Assembly: GCA_020445745.1 (NCBI GenBank)
Contig: JAGRGB010000028.1
Span: 62,001-126,000, forward strand
DNA length: 64,000 bases
Reading direction: 5' to 3'
DNA from: Rhodocyclaceae bacterium
GTDB taxonomy: Bacteria > Pseudomonadota > Gammaproteobacteria > Burkholderiales > Rhodocyclaceae
Below the pieces are notes generated by a model. It did not search any database. It was not told the origin of the DNA and saw nothing but the letters and a program-made list of their open reading frames with translations. How positions within the stretch are numbered: the first letter of the stretch is position 1; each line of letters begins with the position of its first letter. This document shows, piece by piece, positions 1 to 8,735 of this stretch. The position numbers and the translations under genes are program-made.

Positions 1-221
1 AGCGGGGTGTCGAAAAGGGTGATCTCCCGCGCGCTGGCACGCCGTCGCTCGTCCGGGCGCCTGGCCAACTCGCCGGTCGCGGCGCGCGGGCGGCGGGGCT
101 GCACGTCGGCGCTGGTCTCGTCGTCGTCCTGGGCGAACGCCCGCGGGGTGCCGACCACACAGGCGAGCGCCAGCGCCAGCGCCAGCGGTCGCGCCGGCAT
201 GATCCGGAACGGGCTCTTCAT
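1..221 (-). CDS. N-terminus of an exported protein, probably an outer-membrane barrel of the polysaccharide operon (partial)
   Basis: The reading frame is open from an ATG at 221 to the left edge, about 73 codons with no stop, so the gene is cut by the window. The product starts with a basic stretch (MKSPFRIMPARP), a hydrophobic Ala/Leu core and a plausible signal peptidase site after AFA, so it should be exported. The mature part begins acidic (DDDETS) and then becomes rich in Arg, Pro and Ala. The start overlaps the stop of the upstream deacetylase gene by ATGA, so it is the most distal gene of the operon seen here. A position at the end of an exopolysaccharide operon suggests an alginate-export-like barrel, but no barrel sequence is visible and that identity is only inference. 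Confidence 0.6.
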   Translation of the reverse strand, partial: MKSPFRIMPARPLALALALACVVGTPRAFAQDDDETSADVQPRRPRAATGELARRPDERRRASAREITLFDTP

Positions 222-988
222 GGGGCGGCGGCCGATGGCTCGGCCGTCAGGCGCTCGCCGGACAGCAGATCCTTCATCGCCACGCAACGGCACATCGGGT
301 GCCGGCGCAGCAGCGGCAGCAGTTGGTCCAGCAACGCGAGGTCGGCATCGTCCATCACGGCATGATGCAGCATGATGCCGCAGTGCTCCACCGCGAGGGC
401 GTCGCCGATGCGTGCCGCGAGGGCTTGCGGCGCGGCACCCGCCGGATGCAGCTTGCACCAGTCCACCGCCACCGGGATCTCGCTGATGGTGGCACCTTCG
501 AGGGGCCGCGCGGTGACGTCCCGCGACAGGGCGGCGAAGCCCAGATCCCGCAGCGCGCGTTCGGTGTCGGCGGTGCATCGATTCCATGGCGGCGTGAAGA
601 TGCGGTCGGCGAGTGAGCCGAAACTGGCCACCAGCACGCCGTGGCCCGATTCGATGCTCTCGCGCTGGGCTGCGTAGTCACGACTCGCGCCGAATTCGCA
701 CTTGCGGCCCTGCGTTTCGTGATTGACGTGGGTGTGACCGTGCTGGTGCACGCCGATGCCGTTGCGGCCGTGCCGTCCGATGCGCTGCAGCAGGGCGTTC
801 GCCAGGGCCGGCGTCAGCGCTGCCGGAATCACCGCCAGGTCGATCGCCACCCCATGGCGTGCAAAGAGGTCGAGCAGCGCGAACAGGCGACGATCCTCCC
901 AGCCGGCGTCGTCGTCGCGGAAGAAGACCTTGCACGGCGTGCGGCGCTGGTCGAGCGCCGTCGTGATCGGATGGCACCAGTCAGGCAT
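218..988 (-). CDS. NodB-like polysaccharide deacetylase
   Basis: The 256-residue product resembles carbohydrate esterase family 4 / NodB-fold deacetylases. Near the N-terminus it has FFRDDDAGW, which fits the metal-binding Asp motif, and about 80 residues in it has HQHGHTHVNHE, which fits the His-rich metal site. A later FTPPWNR segment matches the conserved Pro-Pro/Trp motif of the family. No signal peptide is seen, so it probably acts on a cytoplasmic or membrane-bound saccharide intermediate. The start is the ATG at 988, which lies inside the last codons of the upstream glycosyltransferase gene (8-base overlap). The longer frame upstream is only antisense-like filler. The substrate cannot be read from sequence; an N-acetylated polymer made by this operon is the likely target. 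Confidence 0.75.
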   Translation of the reverse strand: MPDWCHPITTALDQRRTPCKVFFRDDDAGWEDRRLFALLDLFARHGVAIDLAVIPAALTPALANALLQRIGRHGRNGIGVHQHGHTHVNHETQGRKCEFGASRDYAAQRESIESGHGVLVASFGSLADRIFTPPWNRCTADTERALRDLGFAALSRDVTARPLEGATISEIPVAVDWCKLHPAGAAPQALAARIGDALAVEHCGIMLHHAVMDDADLALLDQLLPLLRRHPMCRCVAMKDLLSGERLTAEPSAAAP

Positions 989-2192
989 GGGCAGGCTTCC
1001 AGGAGGGTTCGTCGACATGCAGCAGGTCGCGCAGCAGGCCGGCCGTGCGCGGGGCGCCGTCGAGGGCGAGTGCCGCAGGTCGTGGACGGAAATCGAGGGC
1101 ATCCGCGATCGCCGCGGCGAAGGCCGGAGTGTCCGCCAGCGTGCCTTCGAAGTGGCGTACGGCGCCGAGCTCGGCCAGCGCCGTGCAACGGCGGGATTGT
1201 TCGTTCTCGCCCTTGGCGGCGTAGGGCACCAGCAGTGCCGGCACGCCCGAGACCACCACGTCGAGGGCGGTGTTGTAGCCGCACTGGCTGATCGACAGCC
1301 GCGCCCGGCGCATTTCCGCAACCATGTCCGGCACGTGGCGCACCAGTTCGACTCCCGGCCGATCGCCGGCTTCGTGGCACACCGCCTGCCATTCGGCCTC
1401 CGGCAGGAACGGGCCGGCGATGATGCGCATCGGCACGCGTCGTTGCGGCCACAACTGCGCGTGGGCCGCCAGGGCGGCGGTGAACAGCGGGTAGCCGACG
1501 ATGCCGCCGCCTGCAGAGACCAGCACCGCGTCGCCACGCGTGGCACCGTCGGGCTCGTCGCGGCGGGGCACGACATAGCCGGTGTATTCGAGGCGCGTGA
1601 CGAGGGGCTTGCTCGGCCGGAAGCTCTCGTCGATGCGGGCGAAGGCGGGATCGGAGTGCACCACGATGGCGTCGAAGTAGCGGTTCGCCAGCCAGCGCGC
1701 CCGGTCGTCGTGGCGTTGCTGGTCGCGCCGGGCATCGACCAGGATGTCGCGCACGCTGCACACCACCCGGGCGGGATGGCGCTGGCGGCGGACCGAGCGG
1801 ATCATCGGCAGGATCTCGGATGCGAACTTCTTGCGGCCGAACGGAAACAGTTCCACCAGCAGCAGCGCCGGCCGGTGCTCCGCAATGGCGTCCTGAATCA
1901 TCCCGCGGCGCGTCTGGCGGGCGTCGTCGACGCTGTGCGCGCCGCCACGGCTGACCAGATTGTGGGATTCGTCCATGCCCAGCGACGGCAGGTCGATCAT
2001 CGCCATTTCGGTCGGCACCGGCACGCCCGGCGGGATCGGCCCGCCGTTCAGGAAGACCACGCGAAAGTGGGCGGCAAGCGCGCGCACCAGCGCAAAGCTG
2101 CGCGTCAGATGGCCGATGCCTAGCGAGTGCTGGCAGTAGAACAGCAGGACCGGGCGATCGTCGGGTCCGTTGCGGGAAGTTGCGTCAGGCAC
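981..2192 (-). CDS. GT28/MurG-like glycosyltransferase
   Basis: This 403-residue protein has a two-lobed GT-B pattern. The N-terminal glycine motif HSLGIGHLTRS (about residues 22-32) resembles the nucleotide-sugar transferase loop of MurG-type enzymes. The C-terminal CGYNT (about 304-308), followed by a hydrophobic strand ending in VPY, matches the donor-binding domain of glycosyltransferase family 28. It starts with GTG at 2192 and overlaps the stop of the ABC transporter gene by 8 bases, so the two are likely translationally coupled. A second protein of the same type is encoded at 11261-12556; both share the HxxGxG and GYNT signatures but differ widely otherwise. It probably transfers a sugar, perhaps an N-acetylhexosamine, to a membrane or saccharide acceptor; donor and acceptor are unknown. 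Confidence 0.75.
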   Translation of the reverse strand: MPDATSRNGPDDRPVLLFYCQHSLGIGHLTRSFALVRALAAHFRVVFLNGGPIPPGVPVPTEMAMIDLPSLGMDESHNLVSRGGAHSVDDARQTRRGMIQDAIAEHRPALLLVELFPFGRKKFASEILPMIRSVRRQRHPARVVCSVRDILVDARRDQQRHDDRARWLANRYFDAIVVHSDPAFARIDESFRPSKPLVTRLEYTGYVVPRRDEPDGATRGDAVLVSAGGGIVGYPLFTAALAAHAQLWPQRRVPMRIIAGPFLPEAEWQAVCHEAGDRPGVELVRHVPDMVAEMRRARLSISQCGYNTALDVVVSGVPALLVPYAAKGENEQSRRCTALAELGAVRHFEGTLADTPAFAAAIADALDFRPRPAALALDGAPRTAGLLRDLLHVDEPSWKPAHA

Positions 2193-3963
2193 GGCGTTCC
2201 ACCAGCGCCAGATAGGCGCCCTCGGCCTCCATCAGTTTCTCGTGGCGACCCGATTCGACCAGCCGGCCGTCCTTGATCACCAGGATGCGGTCGTAGCCGC
2301 GCATGTCGGAGTAATCATGGGCGATCACCAGCAGGGTCTTGCCGGCATGGACCCGGGCCACCGACTCGTTGATCAGCCGCGCCGAGACCGCGTCCACCGA
2401 CGAGGTCGGCTCGTCCATCACCAGGATCGCAGGTTCCTTGACCAGCGCCCGGGCGAGGCAGATGCGCTGGCGCTGGCCGCCGGAGATCGTCGCGCCGCGT
2501 TCGCCGAGCACGGTGTCGTAGCCGTCCGGCAGGTCGACGATGAACTCGTGGGCCCGCGCCGCGCGGGCTGCCGCCTCGATCTGCTGGTCGCCGGCATCGG
2601 GGCAGCCATAGGCGATGTTCTCGCGCACCGAGACCCCGAACAGCACGTTTTCCTGCAGCACGATACCGATCTGGCCGCGCAGGCTGTCACGCCGGAAGCG
2701 AGCGATGTCGATGCCGTCGACCAGGATGCGGCCGGCGGTCGGTTCGTAGAGGCGCAGCAGCAGCGACAGCAGGGTGGACTTGCCGGCACCGGACGGACCG
2801 ACCAGGGCCACCCGCTCGCCGGCGGCGATGCGGAACGACACGCCGTCCACCACCGGCTGGTCGTCCCGGTAACCGAAGCTGACCTGATCGAACACGATCT
2901 CGCCGGCCGGCCGGCCGATGTCGAGGGCGCCGGGTGGATCGGCGGCGTCCGGTTCGGTGGCCAGGATCTCGCCGACGCGTGCGGCACTGACGGACGCCCG
3001 CGAGAACTTGGCGGCCAGCCGCCCGAGATCCTTGACCGGCTTGTACAGGCTCTGGACATAGGCCAGGAAGATCAGCAGTTCGCCCGGTGTCAGCAGGCCT
3101 TCCAGCACCTGCCAGGCACCGACCAGGACCGTGATCGCGGTGCCGATCGCCGACACCAGCACGATCGCGCGGGTGATCGCGCCGGTGTTGCGCGCGGTAC
3201 GGACGCCGGACAAGAAGTTGCTTTCGATCTCCTCCTGGAAGCGCCGCTCCTCGAAGCTCTGGCGGCCGAAGGCCTGTACCAGCAGCATCGACGACAGCAC
3301 TTCGTTCAGGCGCGAGGTCATCGCACCTTCGTAGCGGCGCTGGGCGCGCACCGAGGCCTTGACACGCTTGTTGAGGAAGTAGATCGCCGCCAGCAGCGGC
3401 GGCAGCGAGGTCGCCACCACCAGTGCCAGCCGCCAGTTGATGACGAACATCACCGCCATCATCGCGATCAGGGTCAGGAAGTGGGCGGCGAAGGTCAGCG
3501 ACCATTCCGCGAACATGTCGCGCAGCAGGTTGGTGTCGCTGGCGACCTTGGTGATCAGTTCGCCGCTGCGGTTGTGCTGGTGGAAAGACATCGACAGCCG
3601 CTGCAGGTGGGCGAACAGTTCGCTGCGCAGCCGGTAGGTGATGAAGTGGCCGACCTTGGCGGTGGCATAGACCTGCAGGTAGGCGAAGTTCGCCGCGAAC
3701 AGGGCGATCAGCGCGATCGCGCCGGCCATCGTGCACAGCGCGAACCAGCGCCCCTGGTCGAGCAGCGGCGTCAGCAGCGCGAGGCCCTCGGGCAGCGGCT
3801 TGGCCAGCAGGATGTGGTCGAAGATGACCTTCAGCGGCCACGGCGCGAGCAGGCTGGTGACCATCACGCCGCCGAGGGCGAAGGCGGCGACGAGCAGTGG
3901 CGCCTTCATCTCGGCGAGGGCTCCGACGACGATCTGCCGGAAGCGTGGTGGCATGCGGGTCAT
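2185..3963 (-). CDS. ABC exporter, fused membrane and ATPase domains
   Basis: The 592-residue protein is a type I (MsbA/MDR-like) half transporter. Residues 1 to about 320 carry roughly six hydrophobic membrane segments. The ATPase domain follows with Walker A GPSGAGKST, signature ISGGQRQR, Walker B ILVMDEPTS and an H-loop His in VIAHD. Such proteins work as homodimers and flip lipid-linked or amphipathic substrates. In this operon it is the only visible export device: there is no Wzx, Wzy or Wzm/Wzt protein. The ATG at 3963 is chosen because it overlaps the preceding stop as ATGA and the product then begins just before the first membrane segment. A lipid-linked oligosaccharide or modified saccharide is the probable cargo. 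Confidence 0.85.
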   Translation of the reverse strand: MTRMPPRFRQIVVGALAEMKAPLLVAAFALGGVMVTSLLAPWPLKVIFDHILLAKPLPEGLALLTPLLDQGRWFALCTMAGAIALIALFAANFAYLQVYATAKVGHFITYRLRSELFAHLQRLSMSFHQHNRSGELITKVASDTNLLRDMFAEWSLTFAAHFLTLIAMMAVMFVINWRLALVVATSLPPLLAAIYFLNKRVKASVRAQRRYEGAMTSRLNEVLSSMLLVQAFGRQSFEERRFQEEIESNFLSGVRTARNTGAITRAIVLVSAIGTAITVLVGAWQVLEGLLTPGELLIFLAYVQSLYKPVKDLGRLAAKFSRASVSAARVGEILATEPDAADPPGALDIGRPAGEIVFDQVSFGYRDDQPVVDGVSFRIAAGERVALVGPSGAGKSTLLSLLLRLYEPTAGRILVDGIDIARFRRDSLRGQIGIVLQENVLFGVSVRENIAYGCPDAGDQQIEAAARAARAHEFIVDLPDGYDTVLGERGATISGGQRQRICLARALVKEPAILVMDEPTSSVDAVSARLINESVARVHAGKTLLVIAHDYSDMRGYDRILVIKDGRLVESGRHEKLMEAEGAYLALVERRA

Positions 3964-5291
3964 GCCGCGACCTCGAAGCCCTTCGGCGGCAAGGCGTTGC
4001 GGCCGTCGATCGCGAGTCGCAGCGCCCGCTCGCTGGCCCCGCGCCAGCCCTCGCGGGCGCGCACCATGAAGCTGTAGGCCTTGCGCATCAGCATCAGGCG
4101 CAGGTGCCAGTCGAAATCCGCCTCGTCGAAGGCGTCGCCGATGCGCGTCCGATAGGCGCCCAACAGGCCGCCGGCAATCGCCCGCCAGTCGCCTTCGTCC
4201 TGGCGGCACAGCAGTTGGCTGATGCAGTCGGCGAGATCACGCAGCGGCGAGCCGATGGCGAAGTTGTCGTAGTCGAACAGCGCGATGCGCTCGCCGGTCC
4301 ACAACATCTGGTCCACATGGAAATCGCCGTGCACGGTCACGTCGGCGGTGCTGCGCAGCGGTGGCGTCGCCAGGCGTGCGAGCACCGGGGCGCTGGCTTC
4401 GGCGAGGGCGGCGTCGGCCAGTTCCAGCTTCTTGTGCCATTTCCTGGCCAGCCCGACCGATTCGGCGGGGGGCTCGCGCCTGCCCTGCCGTGGCCCCGCG
4501 CGCTGGAGGCGGTACAGCGCGTCGGCCAGCCGCACGACCAGCCGCTTGCCGTGCGGGGCCCGCAATTCGGCGGCGAGGGGCCTTCCCTGCACCTCTTCCT
4601 GCCACAACGCGCCGAGCGCCGGGCTGGCGCCCAGCGGCCGGCCGACCGTGAACGCGAGCGGGTCTCGGCCGGCGTGGCGCCACAGCGCGTCGAGGCCGTC
4701 GCGGGCGTCGCGCCACCGGCCGTCCGCGTAGCACTTGCCGTAGAGGGCCTTCGTGCAGCCCTCGTGGATGACCTGGAAACGGGCCGTGCAGTGTTCTTCC
4801 GGTTCGTGCCGTACGATCCGTGCGACGACCCTGGTGCCGTCATCGGGACGCAGCGAGGTCGGCACATGGGCGGCCGCGGCGAGGGGGTCGAGGAAGGTGC
4901 CGAGGGCGCTGATCACCGGATCGTTGGGCAGTGCCCACAGCACCAGTCCGGCGTCGGGCAGCAACGCCACCGGTTGGCCGAAGCGCGGCACGCAGCCGGC
5001 CCCGGCGGCTTCCCGCGTCCACTCGGCCAGCGGCGCCGGCCCGTGGTAGAAGCGACCGTACAGCCACTGCTCGCCGCATTCGCCGCTGACGCCGTCGCGC
5101 ACCTGGAGTTGCCACACCACCCCCAGCCACATCCCGCCTTCGCGGAGAAGCCGGCGGGAAATCCTGCGGCGGCTCTGGGCGACGCGGGCCGACAGGATCT
5201 GCAACCGTCCTTCGCGGTAGGCCGGCAGCGCGGCCGCCAGCGTCGCGGCGGCGAGGCGGTGGTCGACAAACGGGCGGGCGATCTCTTCCAT
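3960..5291 (-). CDS. aminoglycoside phosphotransferase-fold kinase, copy A
   Basis: The 443-residue protein has the C-terminal half of an APH/choline-kinase-like phosphotransferase. It contains HGDFHVDQML as the catalytic loop and ALFDYDNFAIGSP as the metal-binding Asp motif. In most family members the catalytic loop is HGDxxxxN; here the Asn is Gln, a conservative change. The N-terminal 200 residues are divergent and Arg-rich. Two in-frame starts lie side by side (GTG 5294, ATG 5291); the ATG is preferred because GAGGTGA lies about 8 bases before it. A second kinase of the same architecture follows directly upstream. In a polysaccharide operon these are more likely to phosphorylate a sugar, polyol or lipid than an antibiotic; this is inference. 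Confidence 0.7.
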   Translation of the reverse strand: MEEIARPFVDHRLAAATLAAALPAYREGRLQILSARVAQSRRRISRRLLREGGMWLGVVWQLQVRDGVSGECGEQWLYGRFYHGPAPLAEWTREAAGAGCVPRFGQPVALLPDAGLVLWALPNDPVISALGTFLDPLAAAAHVPTSLRPDDGTRVVARIVRHEPEEHCTARFQVIHEGCTKALYGKCYADGRWRDARDGLDALWRHAGRDPLAFTVGRPLGASPALGALWQEEVQGRPLAAELRAPHGKRLVVRLADALYRLQRAGPRQGRREPPAESVGLARKWHKKLELADAALAEASAPVLARLATPPLRSTADVTVHGDFHVDQMLWTGERIALFDYDNFAIGSPLRDLADCISQLLCRQDEGDWRAIAGGLLGAYRTRIGDAFDEADFDWHLRLMLMRKAYSFMVRAREGWRGASERALRLAIDGRNALPPKGFEVAA

Positions 5292-5298
5292 CACCGGG

Positions 5299-6672
5299 TC
5301 ACCTCGGCAGCGTCGCCAGGATGTCCCGGCGCTCGGCGATCAGGGTGGCCAGCCTGATCAACGCCGGTACCCGCTCGAGGCGGCCGGGCTTGAGATTGGC
5401 GACGCCGCGGTATGCCCTGTCGCACAGCAGGGCTCGTGCGGTGGCCCAGGCCACCAGGCGCGGATCGGCCGGCTGACGCGCGCAGCCGGCATAGGCGGCG
5501 AGCAGATGGGCCGCGGACTCCTGCACGGCCTCGAGGGGGGCTTCGGTGAGTTGGGCGCGGTACAGACCGTCGGCGATCCAGGCGCCGAGTTCGAGTACCG
5601 CCGGGCCCCGGCAGGCGCCGTCGAGATCGATCAGCGACAGCTTCCGGCCGTCGATCAGCAGGTTGCGCGGGTGCAGGTCGCCGTGCAGGGTCGCCGGCGG
5701 CAGCGCGCCGGCAGCGGACGCGCCGTCGTGCAGCAACTCGAGCAGGTGATCGAGCCTCGGCGCCCACCGCGGTTCGACCTGCCCGAGCAGGCGCGCGCAG
5801 GCGGCTGGCTGAGCCTGGAGGGCGTCCCGGGCGATTTGCCGTGGTGTCGGCGCCGGCGTGTCGTGCAGGGCCGCGATCAGGCGTCCGATCGTCGCGGCGA
5901 CGTCCGGCGGGCAGTGCGGATGGACGTCGAGCAGCGGCGCGCCGGGCACCGATGCCTGCCAGTGGAGGCCGGTCTCGGCCTGCCACAGCAACGGGCGCGG
6001 CGTGCGCAGGCGTCCGTCGCGGCGGGCGGGGCTGTCGTAGAGCGCCTGCATCAGCCGGTGGGTCGCAGCGCCGCCGGCATCGTGGTCGAGCTTGGCGAAC
6101 AGGCGCAATTGCCGGCCGTTGGCGAGCATCACGTCGAAACGGGCGCAGGCGCGGGTCTCCGGGACGTACTGCACGAGGCTCGCGCGGTGCTCCACGGCAT
6201 CGCTGTCGCCGCCGGTCATCACGGCAATCGCTTCGGAGAGCGCGCTGCCGCCGTCGCGGGCGGTTGCGAGCAGGGCCGGCAGCGCCGCCAGCTCGGGATC
6301 ATTGGGCAGGAACCACGCGAACAGCTCGAGGCTCGGCACCAGCAGCGCCGGTACCCCGCAGCGGCTCGCCAGACCCAGCCGCGATCGGTGGCGCGCGTGG
6401 CGCCGCACTGCGTCACCGGCTGCGCAGAACCGTCCGGCGACGCGCTGTTCGTAGCTGCAGGCCTGACGTTCGTCGCGGATCGTCAGGCGATACGAGACCG
6501 TGCAGTTGCGGCCGGGCCGATACTTGATGCGGTCGACCGCGCAGGCGGTGACGTGCTGGCCGTGATGATCGCGCAGGGCCGCCGCGAACACCTGTTGCAT
6601 CGCCAGCGGATCCACCGCCCGCGCCAGTTGGGGCAGACGCTCGTCACGGGGAAGGGCCGGCGGCGCGTCCAT
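5299..6672 (-). CDS. aminoglycoside phosphotransferase-fold kinase, copy B
   Basis: The 457-residue protein is a second APH-fold phosphotransferase. It has a canonical catalytic loop, LHGDLHPRNLL, and the metal-binding segment LIDLDGACRGP. The first 200 residues are variable and include a C-SYEQR stretch typical of an N-lobe strand. It shares overall length and layout with the neighbouring kinase (3960-5291), which suggests an old tandem duplication or two sequential phosphorylation steps. The ATG at 6672 is 2 bases after the upstream heparinase stop. A GTG two codons earlier (6678) would overlap that stop as GTGA and is an equally plausible coupled start. The substrate is unknown; the context points to a saccharide or carrier intermediate. 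Confidence 0.7.
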   Translation of the reverse strand: MDAPPALPRDERLPQLARAVDPLAMQQVFAAALRDHHGQHVTACAVDRIKYRPGRNCTVSYRLTIRDERQACSYEQRVAGRFCAAGDAVRRHARHRSRLGLASRCGVPALLVPSLELFAWFLPNDPELAALPALLATARDGGSALSEAIAVMTGGDSDAVEHRASLVQYVPETRACARFDVMLANGRQLRLFAKLDHDAGGAATHRLMQALYDSPARRDGRLRTPRPLLWQAETGLHWQASVPGAPLLDVHPHCPPDVAATIGRLIAALHDTPAPTPRQIARDALQAQPAACARLLGQVEPRWAPRLDHLLELLHDGASAAGALPPATLHGDLHPRNLLIDGRKLSLIDLDGACRGPAVLELGAWIADGLYRAQLTEAPLEAVQESAAHLLAAYAGCARQPADPRLVAWATARALLCDRAYRGVANLKPGRLERVPALIRLATLIAERRDILATLPR

Positions 6673-6674
6673 GC

Positions 6675-8735
6675 TCACGCGTCCAGTGCGACGTCTAGGC
6701 CGCGATAGCTGAGGTGGGCGCCGGTATCGGCACGCACGCGCGTGATGCGGCCGTCGCCGTCTTCGCGCAGCCACAGCCAGCGGCCCTGGAAATTGTAGCC
6801 GTCGAATTGCCAGCTGGCGCGTTCACCCGCGCGGGCGTGGAACCACAGGTCGCGGAAGCGGGTGCCGGCGACCTTGCCCTCGATCGCGATGGCGCTGGCC
6901 CTGGCGGCGCGGGAGCTCCGTTGCCCGTCGACCTCGATGCGCCGGACCGCGAGCGGCGGCGTGCCGCCCTCGAACGGCAGCAGCACGGTGTCGAAACCGA
7001 AGGAACAGGCGGTCGCCCGGAAGCACAGCCGGGGCGCAGCCAGCTTCGCGCCGTAGCGATACGACACCCAGCTCGACTCGAGGCCGAAGCGTACGTCGGG
7101 GTCTGCCGGCTGGGCGACCAGCAGGCCCGGGCTGCGCAGCAGCGGCGCCTTGCCCCGCGCCCGTTCGACGTGCCCCTGGGCGGCCTCGCCGAGCTGGAAG
7201 CGCAGCGCGTAGCGGTGGCGGGTGGGCGCCGCGAGCCAGTCGGAAACGATCCAGTAGCTGCGGTCGATGAACAGGACGCGGCGCCGGTGCACGGCGTCGT
7301 AGGCATGGCTGCGGGCGGACCCGTCGAGCAGCACGAAATCCTCGAACTCGACGAGTTCGTGGAGGGTGGCGTCCGGCGCCGGACCGGCAACGCGGTGCTT
7401 GACGGCGCCGGGCCGTTGCTTCACCGGCCGCGGCAGGTACAGGGTCTGGTTGTGGCCATCGACGCAGACCGTGTTGTGGGCCTCGGTACCGCGGAAGCGG
7501 ATCCGCCAGTTGGTGTCGCCCGCCTCCGAGTAGGTGTAGCGACCGGGATCCACGACCAGCGAGCGGCCGAACGCGGCCAGCTCGAAGCTGAGGCAGTCGA
7601 AATGGCCATGATTGCCCGCGCCGAGCGGGCCGCAATCGAATATCAGGTACTGGGCATCGGCATAGCGACGGCCGCCGGTGCCCCAGTGGTCGCGTACCAC
7701 TGTGTAGCCGCTGTCCGGAAAGTGGGCGAGCAAGCCGGCCGGGGGTGTGCCCTCGCTGCCGGCGCTGGCGACGTAGCGCAGATCGTCCCTGCCGTACAGA
7801 TCGGCGCCGATCGACAACAGGTCGCGGAAGCTGCGCGCATCGCCGTCGGACAGGCTCGGCACGATGCCATCCGGCTTGTGCGCATGCATGCAGAAGTCGA
7901 GCGCCCGCTGCAATGCGGCGTCGGTCTCGCCGGAAATCGGGATGCCGTTCAGCGCGGCGAGGCGACGAACGTTGAGGTAGTTCTTCAGGACCAGCTGATG
8001 GTAGTCGGTGGACAGTTCCACCTGGACGCCGTCCGCCAGCAGATCGCTGCAGATGTTCTGCTCCAGACGCACCAGCGAGAATTCGCGCCAGAAGGCGGCA
8101 CGCCGCATTTCGGGAAACACGATCGAGGCGAGAAAGATCGCGTAGAGCTCCAGGGTGCGGTGGTTGCGCGCCGGCGTCAGGTTGTCGCACAGGTGATCCA
8201 CCTGTTCCGCCAGCGAGTTCAGCAGTCGGCGGTGGAAGGCCGCGTCCACCGGCGACTCCCCGGCGGTGGTCACGAAATAGTAGTAGCTGTAGATCCAGTT
8301 CTGAACCCGGCGGCCGGTCACGTCGGTGGCGATGAAGCCCGGTGGCGTGGTTGCGATCCAGCCGTCGATCAGGGCCGTCCAGCGGCGCACGTAGCGCTCG
8401 TCGTGGGTCTCGGCAAAGCGCATGCCGAGACCGACCGCGTAGTAGAACTTGTGCAGCAGGATGTGCCACTCGACGTCGTCACTGGGGTTGTCGAGCCAGG
8501 GCAGGGGGTCGGGCAGCGGGTGGGCCTCGCCATTGAACTCGAACAGGCCGTCCATCATCGCCTCGACCTTTGCCCGGCGGGTTTCTTCCGGGTCGGCGAC
8601 CGGGTAGAAGCGTGCCTCGCGCTCGCTGCTGAAGTGGCGCAGCAGGCCCGTGTCGTCGAGTCGGTCCCATTGTGGGAGCAACAGTGGGGCGCACCCCTGC
8701 GGGGCCGTCGGCATCCGGAGCTCGCGGACGTTCAT
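6675..8735 (-). CDS. heparinase II/III-like polysaccharide lyase family protein
   Basis: The 686-residue protein matches the alginate lyase / heparinase II-III architecture. An alpha-helical toroid covers roughly residues 60-340, with WIYSYYYF and the ARNHRTLELYA segment. A beta-sandwich follows, containing GAGNHGHFD (about residue 390), a hallmark of the heparinase II/III domain, then DPGRYTY and EAHNTV. No signal peptide is visible, which is usual for the versions found in exopolysaccharide operons. Family members cleave uronic-acid or amino-sugar polymers by beta-elimination; here it could trim the polymer during synthesis. The ATG at 8735 overlaps the upstream glycosyltransferase stop as ATGA. 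The frame is open further upstream but that part is antisense-type shadow. Confidence 0.8.
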   Translation of the reverse strand: MNVRELRMPTAPQGCAPLLLPQWDRLDDTGLLRHFSSEREARFYPVADPEETRRAKVEAMMDGLFEFNGEAHPLPDPLPWLDNPSDDVEWHILLHKFYYAVGLGMRFAETHDERYVRRWTALIDGWIATTPPGFIATDVTGRRVQNWIYSYYYFVTTAGESPVDAAFHRRLLNSLAEQVDHLCDNLTPARNHRTLELYAIFLASIVFPEMRRAAFWREFSLVRLEQNICSDLLADGVQVELSTDYHQLVLKNYLNVRRLAALNGIPISGETDAALQRALDFCMHAHKPDGIVPSLSDGDARSFRDLLSIGADLYGRDDLRYVASAGSEGTPPAGLLAHFPDSGYTVVRDHWGTGGRRYADAQYLIFDCGPLGAGNHGHFDCLSFELAAFGRSLVVDPGRYTYSEAGDTNWRIRFRGTEAHNTVCVDGHNQTLYLPRPVKQRPGAVKHRVAGPAPDATLHELVEFEDFVLLDGSARSHAYDAVHRRRVLFIDRSYWIVSDWLAAPTRHRYALRFQLGEAAQGHVERARGKAPLLRSPGLLVAQPADPDVRFGLESSWVSYRYGAKLAAPRLCFRATACSFGFDTVLLPFEGGTPPLAVRRIEVDGQRSSRAARASAIAIEGKVAGTRFRDLWFHARAGERASWQFDGYNFQGRWLWLREDGDGRITRVRADTGAHLSYRGLDVALDA

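Noticed and set aside
165..190. Repeated AGCGCC units near the left edge as a repeat element
   Set aside because: They encode the alternating Ala-Leu core of a signal peptide and are explained by codon use.
2170..4077. A 635-codon open frame on the plus strand opposite the ABC exporter
   Set aside because: It is an antisense shadow, rich in Gln, His, Arg and Asp, with no recognisable motif; the minus-strand frame carries all ABC signatures.
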